A stretch of DNA of 12,374 nt from an uncultured Prevotellaceae bacterium (GTDB lineage Bacteria > Bacteroidota > Bacteroidia > Bacteroidales > Bacteroidaceae): assembly GCA_902775075.1 (NCBI GenBank), contig CACYKX010000080.1, forward strand, positions 1-12,374, read 5' to 3'. The stretch's first letter is position 1, and every line of letters starts with the position of its first letter. The notes under the pieces were generated by a model, which saw only the letters and a program-made list of their open reading frames with translations, had not been told where the DNA came from and made no database searches. The position numbers were made by a program, and so were the translations under genes. This document shows positions 1 through 6,343 of this stretch, piece after piece.

Positions 1-1
1 T

Positions 2-2182
2 TTCCACGAAAGTCATGACTCCTTGAGTGTGAACATCGTAGCAGCAGATGAACTCTATAATGAATTCTCCAGTGGTACACCGGATGTCAATGCATATCGC
101 AGATATCTTAAAATGCTTTATGATAGAGCAGAAGGAGATGATCATAAAATGCCGAAATATCTGTTGCTTTTTGGTGATTGTGTATGGGATAACCGTATGC
201 TCACCAGTGACTGTCACCAGTTGAATGCCGATGACTATCTGTTATGTTATGAGAGTGAAAACTCATATAATGAAGTGATATGCTATGTGGACGATAGTTG
301 GATAGGACTTCTTGATGATGGAGAGGGAAAAAGTCCGACGACAGAACTACTGGATGTCGCAGTTGGCCGTATTCCTACGGTGAATGTCAGTGATGCCAAG
401 GCGGTGGTTGATAAGATCATGAATTACAGTAGTAACAAGAATGCAGGGAACTGGCAGAATGAAATCATGTTTATGGGAGATGACGGAAATGAGAATCTGC
501 ATATGACAGATGAAAATGCTACTGCCGACATGATATCTACTTTCTATCCTGGGTATGTTACAAAGAAAGTGATGTGGGATGCCTATACCCGTGAGACATC
601 ATCTACTGGCAACACTTATCCGGAGGTGACAAGGATTCTTAAGCAGCAACAGGCGGGGGGAGCCTTGATTATGAACTATGCGGGACATGGTAGTGAGATA
701 CAACTTTCACACGAGACAATACTCCGTATTTCAGATTTCTCCGAGTTTAAGAATAAAAATCTCCCATTGTGGGTTACTGCATCGTGTGATATCATGCCGT
801 TTGATGGAACTTCGGAAACAATCGGAGAAAAATGTCTGCTAAATAAAGATGGTGGTTCTGTGGCTTTCTACGGAACGACACGAACGGTATATGCTAACTT
901 GAATAAGTATATGAACCGAGCATTCCTGTATTATGTATTGAGTCATAGCAGTAATGGCAAACCGGTGACAATCGGTGAAGCCCATCGTTTAGCCCAAAAT
1001 GCACTGGCACAAGGCGGTTCGTTTGGTGTAGACCGTTCCGAGAATCGATTGCAGTATTCGTTGTTAGGTGATCCTGCGCTGGCTTTGAACTTACCTTCAC
1101 GTGCTATAAAAATAGATAGCGTGAATGGTATCGATGTAAATGCTACAGACAGTCTATTGACATTAAAGGCCGGTAGTATAGCTAAAGTTTCCGGGCATAT
1201 AGAGAATGATGATAACTTTGATGGAATTGTCACGATGACGGTTCGAGATTCTAAAGAGTTGGTAACTTGTAAACAGAATGATGCGATAGAAGCCAGTGAA
1301 CGATTTACATATTATGATCGTACCAAGACCTTATTTCAAGGTTCGGATAGTATCAAGGGCGGTCGTTTTGAATTTACGTTTACGGTGCCCAAGGACATCA
1401 ACTATTCTAAAAATCCTGGTTTGATAAATATGTATGCTGTGAACGCAGACCATAGTATGTCAGCTCATGGATATTACGAGAAATTCAATTTTGGAGAAGG
1501 TGAACAGGTAGACAAAGATTCTATAGGTCCGTCTATCTATTGTTATCTGAACAGTCGCTCTTTTGTGAATGGAGGTGATGTGAACCCTACACCATACTTT
1601 GTCGCTGAATTGTCAGACCATCAGGGAATCAATGCAGCAGGTAATGGTATCGGGCATGACTTGATGCTTATCATTGATGGAGATATGTCGAAAAGTTATG
1701 TGCTGAATGATCATTTCACGTATGATTTCGGAAGTTATACTTCGGGCAAAACATTCTTTTCAATACCACAACTTGCCCCAGGCCGACATACCTTACAGTT
1801 CAGAGCATGGGATGTACAGAATAATTCATCAATATCAACATTAGATTTTAATGTTGTAAAAGGTCTGCAACCATCCCTTTTCGATGTTGCTACAACGAAT
1901 AATCCGGTAAAGACTTCTACGACATTTATCATCAGTCATGATCGTACGGGAAGTAATATGGAGGTGACCCTCGAAGTCTTTGATCTTGCAGGCAGACTTC
2001 TTTGGAAACACCATGAAAGTGGGGTACCAACGACAACTGCTTATACAGTGGATTGGGATTTGACAATGGATGGGGGACGAAGACTGGGGACCGGAGTATA
2101 TCTCTATCGTGCCAAGATCGCTTCAGATGGTAGTAATGAAGTTTCTAAAGCTAAGAAATTGATCGTAATCAGCAATAACTAA
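2..2182 (+). CDS. porU: PorU, T9SS C25-family sortase (5' end outside window)
   Basis: PorU is the surface cysteine protease-like sortase of the type IX secretion system: it removes the C-terminal sorting domain of cargo proteins and joins them to A-LPS. The frame is open from the window edge, so the N-terminus (roughly 400 residues, judged from usual PorU length) is missing; a TTG at 23 is internal, not a start. Visible are 726 residues. The C25 peptidase core holds the catalytic pair: His in NYAGHGSE (codon 686-688) and Cys in TASCDIMPFD (codon 785-787). The stretch YNEFSSGTPDVNAYRRYLK is typical of PorU. After the protease come beta-rich Ig-like segments, and the last 80 or so residues form a CTD-like sorting domain (FDLAGRLLW, GTGVYLYRA, KKLIVI). 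porV follows after 24 nt. Product call is very secure; no frameshift or missing catalytic residue is seen. Confidence 0.95.
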   Translation, partial: FHESHDSLSVNIVAADELYNEFSSGTPDVNAYRRYLKMLYDRAEGDDHKMPKYLLLFGDCVWDNRMLTSDCHQLNADDYLLCYESENSYNEVICYVDDSWIGLLDDGEGKSPTTELLDVAVGRIPTVNVSDAKAVVDKIMNYSSNKNAGNWQNEIMFMGDDGNENLHMTDENATADMISTFYPGYVTKKVMWDAYTRETSSTGNTYPEVTRILKQQQAGGALIMNYAGHGSEIQLSHETILRISDFSEFKNKNLPLWVTASCDIMPFDGTSETIGEKCLLNKDGGSVAFYGTTRTVYANLNKYMNRAFLYYVLSHSSNGKPVTIGEAHRLAQNALAQGGSFGVDRSENRLQYSLLGDPALALNLPSRAIKIDSVNGIDVNATDSLLTLKAGSIAKVSGHIENDDNFDGIVTMTVRDSKELVTCKQNDAIEASERFTYYDRTKTLFQGSDSIKGGRFEFTFTVPKDINYSKNPGLINMYAVNADHSMSAHGYYEKFNFGEGEQVDKDSIGPSIYCYLNSRSFVNGGDVNPTPYFVAELSDHQGINAAGNGIGHDLMLIIDGDMSKSYVLNDHFTYDFGSYTSGKTFFSIPQLAPGRHTLQFRAWDVQNNSSISTLDFNVVKGLQPSLFDVATTNNPVKTSTTFIISHDRTGSNMEVTLEVFDLAGRLLWKHHESGVPTTTAYTVDWDLTMDGGRRLGTGVYLYRAKIASDGSNEVSKAKKLIVISNN

Positions 2183-2206
2183 GTATAAACAGCGTTTATT
2201 TAGTAT

Positions 2207-3385
2207 ATGAACAGATCCATGAAAATAATGATCTCCAGTCTACTGACAGTGATATCACTGACAGTTTCGGCTCAGGACAAGAATAGTATGTTCAACCCGG
2301 TTCATACTTCGGTGACATCACAGACGATAGCCCCGGATGCGCGAGGCGGTGCAATGGGTGACATCGGTGCAGCTACCGATCCGGATGTGAACTCACAGTA
2401 TTGGAATCCGGCAAAGTATCCTTTTGCCATTTCCCGTGCAGGAGTTGCACTCAACTACACCCCGTGGTTGCGACAACTTGTAAATGATATGGATCTAGCA
2501 TATCTTGCAGGATATTATCGCATAGGTGATTATAGTGCCGTGTCTGGTTCTTTACGCTATTTCTCTTTGGGTGAGGTGTATACCAGCAGCGATGTCTCAG
2601 GGAGTAATGATATGACGATTCGTCCTTATGAGATGTCGTTTGATGTTGCCTATTCCCTGATGCTTAGCGAAAAATTCTCTATTGCAGCAGCAGTGAGATG
2701 GATACATTCAGACCTTACTTACGACTATACCGAGGAGACTACTCCGGGAAATGCGTTCGCTGCGGATATAGCGGCCTATTATCAAAACTATATCAATATA
2801 GGGCAGCGTGAATGCCAGTTGGGTGTCGGACTCAATGTATCGAATATTGGTTCCAAGATAACCTTTGGCGGTGACGATAACAGTGAGTTTATCCCAACGA
2901 ATCTTCGTTTGGGAGCATCTCTCATGGTACCTATTGATGAATATAATAAATTTACGATAGCAGCAGACGCTAATAAATTACTTGTCCCTACTTATCCACA
3001 GAAAAAAGAAGAGGAGAGTGATGAAGATTTTGAGGTGCGGAAGCAGAAAGACTATTACGATGTGTCGAGTATCAGTGGAATATTCAAGAGTTTTACGGAC
3101 GCACCTGGAGGTTTCAAGGAAGAACTGCAAGAAGTGAATTGGAGCTTGGGTGGAGAATACACCTATAATGATAAATTCTCGGTTCGTGCCGGTTATCATC
3201 ATGAGAGTGAAAACAAGGGAAATCGAAAATATTTCACGGTAGGTGCTGGATTCAAGATGAATGTATTCTCATTGGATGCAGGATATGTTATCGCAACAGC
3301 CAAGAGTAATCCTCTTGACCAGACAATGCGTTTTACACTTACCTTTGATATGGATGGAATAAAAGATCTATTTAAGAGAAAGTAA
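2207..3385 (+). CDS. porV: PorV (LptO), T9SS outer-membrane shuttle protein
   Basis: PorV is a FadL-like outer-membrane beta-barrel that takes T9SS cargo from the translocon and delivers it to the PorU sortase complex. The 392-residue product begins with a signal peptide (basic start, hydrophobic core, likely cleavage near VSAQ at residues 20-23), followed by the family signature DARGGAMGDIGAATDPDVN and WNPAKYPFA. The rest alternates in beta-strand fashion, with the conserved FKSFTDAPGGFKEELQEV stretch and a C-terminal strand ending in FTLTFDMDGIKDLF. ATG 2207 is chosen because it gives a normal signal peptide; Met5 (2219) is a weaker alternative. There is no Shine-Dalgarno sequence, as usual in Bacteroidota. 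A highly charged stretch (about residues 265-282, KKEEESDEDFEVRKQK) probably lies in a loop. It sits 24 nt after porU and 5 nt before ispF, so one transcript is likely. Confidence 0.95.
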   Translation: MNRSMKIMISSLLTVISLTVSAQDKNSMFNPVHTSVTSQTIAPDARGGAMGDIGAATDPDVNSQYWNPAKYPFAISRAGVALNYTPWLRQLVNDMDLAYLAGYYRIGDYSAVSGSLRYFSLGEVYTSSDVSGSNDMTIRPYEMSFDVAYSLMLSEKFSIAAAVRWIHSDLTYDYTEETTPGNAFAADIAAYYQNYINIGQRECQLGVGLNVSNIGSKITFGGDDNSEFIPTNLRLGASLMVPIDEYNKFTIAADANKLLVPTYPQKKEEESDEDFEVRKQKDYYDVSSISGIFKSFTDAPGGFKEELQEVNWSLGGEYTYNDKFSVRAGYHHESENKGNRKYFTVGAGFKMNVFSLDAGYVIATAKSNPLDQTMRFTLTFDMDGIKDLFKRK

Positions 3386-3390
3386 AATAT

Positions 3391-3870
3391 ATGAAGATTA
3401 GAGTAGGAATGGGCTATGATGTTCATAAGCTCGTAGAAGGTAGAGACTTGTGGTTGGGCGGAATCAAGATAGAACATACCCTTGGATTGTTAGGACATAG
3501 TGATGCCGATGTACTGATACATGCAATATGTGATGCACTTCTTGGTGCAGCGAATTTGCGCGATATAGGTTATCATTTTCCGGATACGGCAGAATCAACA
3601 CTAGATATCGATTCAAAGATTCTTCTGAAGAAAACGATGGAACTGGTTCGTGCAAAAGGATTCGAACTTGGTAATATTGATGCTACGGTCTGTGCAGAAC
3701 GTCCAAAATTGAATCCTCATGTTCCGGAAATGAAAGAATGCTTGGCAAAAATCTTGGAAACAGATGTCGATAATATAAGTATCAAAGCAACGACAACAGA
3801 AAAATTAGGTTTTACAGGAAGACAAGAGGGAATTTCCGCCTATGCGGTCTGTTTGATCGAAAAGAGTTGA
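3391..3870 (+). CDS. ispF: 2-C-methyl-D-erythritol 2,4-cyclodiphosphate synthase IspF
   Basis: IspF converts CDP-ME 2-phosphate to ME-2,4-cyclodiphosphate with release of CMP, the fifth step of the MEP route to isoprenoid precursors, in the cytoplasm. The 159-residue length is normal for the family. Metal ligands are visible as Asp10 and His12 (GYDVH) and His44 (LIHAICDALLGA). GHSDAD (35-40), AERPKL and the C-terminal KATTTEKLGFTGR (132-144) are the other family blocks. The ATG lies 5 nt after the porV stop, so translation is probably coupled to porV although the pathways are unrelated. From memory, the same porU-porV-ispF order occurs in Porphyromonas gingivalis. Its pathway partner ispD is in this window at 11462-12148 on the other strand. 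The gene is complete and ordinary. Confidence 0.97.
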   Translation: MKIRVGMGYDVHKLVEGRDLWLGGIKIEHTLGLLGHSDADVLIHAICDALLGAANLRDIGYHFPDTAESTLDIDSKILLKKTMELVRAKGFELGNIDATVCAERPKLNPHVPEMKECLAKILETDVDNISIKATTTEKLGFTGRQEGISAYAVCLIEKS

Positions 3871-3896
3871 TTTATATCAATTATGTGGTTTTTATT

Positions 3897-3920
3897 CGTT
3901 GTGTGCGGACACAATGTTTT
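3897..3920 (+). terminator. Probable intrinsic terminator of the porU-porV-ispF operon
   Basis: Arms 3897-3904 (CGTTGTGT) and 3909-3916 (ACACAATG) form eight pairs including one G-U, with a GCGG loop, followed by TTTT at 3917-3920. It lies 27 nt after the ispF stop. The T-run is short, so termination may be partial. Confidence 0.6.
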
Positions 3921-3926
3921 GATATA

Positions 3927-3951
3927 GGTCAAGAAAGCATAGGATTTGACC
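3927..3951. repeat. Inverted repeat GGTCAA / TTGACC, possible operator
   Basis: GGTCAA at 3927-3932 and TTGACC at 3946-3951 are exact inverse complements separated by 13 nt. The centre is about 67 nt before the predicted start of the small RNA and the right half ends 17 nt before the -33 box, a position suited to an activator site. Function is inference; a 6-bp repeat can also occur by chance. Confidence 0.3.
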
Positions 3952-3968
3952 AAAAAGATAAAAGAACT

Positions 3969-4000
3969 GTTGCTACTTTCAGAATCATAACGTACCTTTG
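3969..4000 (+). promoter_or_regulatory. Bacteroidota-type promoter of the small RNA
   Basis: A full-match -7 box TACCTTTG (TAnnTTTG) lies at 3993-4000 and a near-match -33 box GTTG at 3969-3972, with a 20-nt spacer. The predicted start is near 4006. No protein start follows for 260 nt, so the promoter appears to serve the noncoding region. Confidence 0.65.
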
Positions 4001-4010
4001 CATCATCAAA

Positions 4011-4106
4011 AGGTTAATAGATTGTTTAGGTTAGTAGTAATAAATAGATTTTTAGGTTTTTAGTTATTAGGTTTTAAGGTAAATAAACATGATTGTTTAA
4101 CAGGTT
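4011..4106 (+). repeat. Cluster of AGGTT motifs in the RNA leader part
   Basis: AGGTT occurs at 4011-4015, 4028-4032, 4054-4058, 4069-4073 and 4102-4106, and AGGT at 4077-4080. Three copies share the longer form TTAGGTT (4026, 4052, 4067). Spacing is irregular (8-26 nt), so this is not a tandem repeat but a set of similar motifs in an A/U-rich segment with no evident stem. Confidence 0.55.
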
Positions 4107-4107
4107 G

Positions 4108-4136
4108 ACAAAGAGAGTCGTGAGACTATCTTTTGT
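4108..4136 (+). other. RNA hairpin with GUGA (GNRA) tetraloop
   Basis: Left arm 4108-4119 pairs with right arm 4124-4136 around GTGA (4120-4123). Pairs run C119-G124, T118-A125, G117-C126, A116-T127, a G-A mismatch (115/128), then A114-T129 to A110-T133, a bulged T134 and two more pairs (last three digits of positions). A GNRA loop closed by C-G is a known stable RNA element. Confidence 0.6.
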
Positions 4137-4167
4137 TAAGAAATAAATGAAAGTTAAACATAATGAT

Positions 4168-4203
4168 ATGCTGCAGCTCGTTGAGAGTTGCAGCATGTTT
4201 TTT
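4168..4203 (+). terminator. Strong intrinsic terminator of the small RNA
   Basis: Left arm 4168-4179 (ATGCTGCAGCTC) and right arm 4185-4196 (GAGTTGCAGCAT) make 12 pairs with one G-U and a 5-nt loop. A G at 4197 and six Ts (4198-4203) follow. The T-run is only on the + strand side, so it stops + strand transcription. It lies 65 nt before the glycosyltransferase ATG. Confidence 0.88.
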
Positions 4204-4233
4204 ATATAACTTTACAAATTAGTATCAATTTAT

Positions 4234-4264
4234 TTTGTATTATCTTTGATTTGCTTTATCTTTG
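4234..4264 (+). promoter_or_regulatory. Promoter of the glycosyltransferase operon, start near the ATG
   Basis: TTTG at 4234-4237, a 19-nt spacer and TATCTTTG at 4257-4264 match the Bacteroidota consensus at both boxes. The ATG is at 4269, about where transcription should begin, so the message would be leaderless or nearly so. A second TATCTTTG at 4241-4248 without a good -33 box could give a 5' UTR of about 15 nt instead. Confidence 0.65.
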
Positions 4265-4268
4265 CATT

Positions 4269-5543
4269 ATGCGAGTATTGATAATAAACACATCAGAGAA
4301 AACAGGTGGAGCAGCGGTTGCTGCCAATCGCTTGATGGATGCCTTAAATAATAATGGTGTCAAAGCCAAGATGCTAGTACGTGATAAAATCACTGATGAT
4401 ATTACCGTTGTGGGATTGAAATGCAGTTTGAAAACGCAGTTTCATTTTCTTTGGGAACGTTGGTGTATATTTTGGCATCTGCATTTCTCGAAGAATCATC
4501 TATGGGAGATAGATCTTGCCAATTCCGGAAATGATATAACGTCTCTTCCTGAATTCCAAGAGGCTGATATCATTCATCTCTCATGGATTAACCAAGGTAT
4601 GCTGTCTCTTTCCGGTATCCGAAAAATCCTAAAAAGTGGTAAACCTATCGTCTGGACGATGCATGATTTATGGAATGCGACGGGTATCTGTCATTACTCT
4701 CGCAAGTGTAAGCGATATGCTTCGGGTTGCGGACAATGTCCGTTGTTGCCGGGTGGTGGCTCTAAGAAGGATATATCTGCTCAGGTATTTAAAAGCAAAC
4801 AAAATCTCTATAAGGATGCTAACATACATTTCGTGGCTTGTAGCAGATGGCTGCAGGATGAGGCTAAGAATAGTGCGTTACTTGTAGGACATCGTCTTAC
4901 CAATATTCCTAACCCTATTGATACACGTATTTATTGTCAACATGATAAGAAAGAAGCACGACTCTGTGCCGGTCTTCCTGAGGATAAACGAGTTATTCTC
5001 TTCGTATCACAGAAGGTGACGGATGAACGTAAAGGTATGGAGTATTTCGTTGAGGCCATGAATATTTTAGTGAAGAATGATCCTTCTTATAAGGACAATA
5101 CCTGTATCGCAATTCTGGGAGGACACTCTGAAGATGTCGCAGAACGTCTTCCTTTACCGGTATATCCACTAGGCTTTGTCAATGACGATAAGAAAATCGT
5201 ATGCGTTTATAACTCTGCAGATGTTTTCGTATTGCCGTCTCTCGAGGATAATCTTCCGAATACCATTATGGAAGCGATGGCCTGTGGTGTGCCTTGTGTT
5301 GGATTTAAGACCGGAGGTATCCCGGAAATGATCGATCACCAAAAGAATGGGTATGTAGCCCAATATATGAAGTCGGATGACTTGGCCCATGGTATTCACT
5401 GGGTTTTGGATGAAACTGATGCCGAACAACTTAGCAAAAACTGTTTGAAAAAGGTTGTCCAAACTTATTCACAACATGCAGTAGCCATGCGTTATATCGA
5501 AGTATACAATCAGGCCCTTGCCTTTAAAAATTACAATATATGA
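4269..5543 (+). CDS. GT4-type glycosyltransferase (GT-B fold)
   Basis: A 424-residue retaining glycosyltransferase of the Glycos_transf_1 type, likely cytoplasmic and acting on a lipid-linked or surface glycan; donor and acceptor cannot be read from sequence. MRVLIINTSEKTGGAAVAAN is the usual start of this subfamily, which fixes ATG 4269; the frame extends upstream only through the RNA terminator. The N-terminal half holds PIVWTMHDLWNATG and a cysteine set, C141, C147, C154 and C157, seen in many Bacteroidota relatives. The C-terminal nucleotide-sugar domain has FVSQKVTDERKGMEYFVEA and the block SLEDNLPNTIMEAMACGVP, where the EX7E motif reads as Asp327-x7-Glu335, then GGIPEMI. There is no signal peptide. 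The stop overlaps the next start (ATGA), so translational coupling with the GT2 gene is expected. Confidence 0.92.
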   Translation: MRVLIINTSEKTGGAAVAANRLMDALNNNGVKAKMLVRDKITDDITVVGLKCSLKTQFHFLWERWCIFWHLHFSKNHLWEIDLANSGNDITSLPEFQEADIIHLSWINQGMLSLSGIRKILKSGKPIVWTMHDLWNATGICHYSRKCKRYASGCGQCPLLPGGGSKKDISAQVFKSKQNLYKDANIHFVACSRWLQDEAKNSALLVGHRLTNIPNPIDTRIYCQHDKKEARLCAGLPEDKRVILFVSQKVTDERKGMEYFVEAMNILVKNDPSYKDNTCIAILGGHSEDVAERLPLPVYPLGFVNDDKKIVCVYNSADVFVLPSLEDNLPNTIMEAMACGVPCVGFKTGGIPEMIDHQKNGYVAQYMKSDDLAHGIHWVLDETDAEQLSKNCLKKVVQTYSQHAVAMRYIEVYNQALAFKNYNI

Positions 5544-6316
5544 TAACTTTTAGCATTATTACCTGTACCTATAATGCTGAGTCTGTGCTTAAACGTACAC
5601 TTCATAGTGTACTTGAGCAGACTTATCCTTATGTTGAACATATCATATTGGATGGTGCTTCAGAAGACCATACAATGGACATGGTAGACGAATATCTTCA
5701 TGAAGATAAGCAGAGGGAAACCCGTCATCAGATTGTTATCAGTTCAGAACCTGATGGTGGACTTTATTTTGCAATGAATAAGGCGATAAAGAAAGCAACA
5801 GGTACATATCTTGTATTCCTTAATGCCGGAGATGTATTTCCTGCCTCTGATACTCTGGAGGTGATCGCAAATTCTATCGGTGATGGAGAGGCGCTTCCTG
5901 GTGTAATCTATGGTGATACTGATATTGTAGATGAAGATGGTCATTTCCTGCGCCATCGTCGGTTGACGCCACCAGAAAAATTGAGCTGGAAGTCGTTCAA
6001 GTATGGTATGTTGGTATGCCATCAGTCTTTTTATGCTCAGACTAATATTGCTAAGGACGTGCTTTATAACACCAATTACAGATATTCTGCAGATGTAGAT
6101 TGGTGTATCCGCATCATGAAAGTATGCAAGGAGAGAAACTTGAAACTCAAATATGTTCATCATGTATTTACAAATTATCTGGATGGTGGGATGTCGATAA
6201 AGAACCACCGTGCTTCACTGGAAGAACGCTTTCGGGTGATGCAAAGTCATTATGGATGGATTACCACCGTTATGATGCACATATGGTTTGTCTTGCGATC
6301 GCTGATAAAGAAATAA
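5540..6316 (+). CDS. GT2-type glycosyltransferase (GT-A fold)
   Basis: A 258-residue inverting glycosyltransferase of the WcaA/GT2 type. The nucleotide-binding start FSIITCTYNAESVLKRTL, LDGASEDHT (38-45), SEPDGGLYFAMNKA (69-82) and the metal-binding site LNAGD (DxD-equivalent, Asp98) are present. The acceptor-side motif SADVDW (183-188) supplies the expected catalytic base region. The last 20 residues are hydrophobic with a basic tail (MMHIWFVLRSLIKK), suggesting loose membrane contact. It overlaps the preceding GT4 gene by 4 nt and lies 27 nt before the GH2 gene. The pair would add two successive sugars to a cell-surface glycan; the sugar identity is unknown. The catalytic motifs are intact. 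Confidence 0.92.
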   Translation: MITFSIITCTYNAESVLKRTLHSVLEQTYPYVEHIILDGASEDHTMDMVDEYLHEDKQRETRHQIVISSEPDGGLYFAMNKAIKKATGTYLVFLNAGDVFPASDTLEVIANSIGDGEALPGVIYGDTDIVDEDGHFLRHRRLTPPEKLSWKSFKYGMLVCHQSFYAQTNIAKDVLYNTNYRYSADVDWCIRIMKVCKERNLKLKYVHHVFTNYLDGGMSIKNHRASLEERFRVMQSHYGWITTVMMHIWFVLRSLIKK

Positions 6317-6343
6317 CTAGAAATAAAGAGTCTAAGAAAATCC

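Larger units (their letters stand above)
4006..4203 (+). ncRNA. Candidate small RNA (about 198 nt) of unknown family
   Basis: The interval is bounded by a Bacteroidota promoter (3969-4000) and a very strong intrinsic terminator (4168-4203) and has no convincing reading frame. Its first 100 nt are rich in U, A and G and carry six AGGT(T) motifs starting at 4011, 4028, 4054, 4069, 4077 and 4102, plus a 9-nt direct repeat GATTGTTTA at 4020-4028 and 4091-4099; this part looks single-stranded. Next comes a hairpin with a GUGA tetraloop (4108-4136), then an A-rich linker and the terminator. It may be a free-standing trans-acting RNA, or the leader of the glycosyltransferase operon with the terminator as attenuator; the separate promoter at 4234-4264 favours the first. 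I do not recognise a named family. Confidence 0.6.

Noticed and set aside
23..25. TTG at 23 as the start of the first gene
   Set aside because: The frame is open to the window edge and the protein aligns in pattern with the interior of PorU, so the gene begins outside the window.
4006..4203. 6S RNA as identity of the candidate small RNA
   Set aside because: 6S RNA is one long rod with a central bubble made by pairing of its two ends; here the 5' half is unpaired and the 3' end is a separate terminator hairpin.
4147..4209. A 20-codon frame starting at ATG 4147 that runs through the terminator hairpin
   Set aside because: It lies on the terminator stem and its last codons are the T-run; its length is easily due to chance. 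A leader peptide cannot be excluded but nothing supports it.
4188..4268. N-terminal extension of the GT4 gene from a TTG at 4188
   Set aside because: The extension would start inside the terminator right arm, encodes a non-conserved stretch, and the family start is the Met at 4269.
5744..6208. Open frame of 154 codons antisense to the GT2 gene
   Set aside because: No family resemblance, composition is that of a reversed coding strand, and the sense gene is complete with all motifs.
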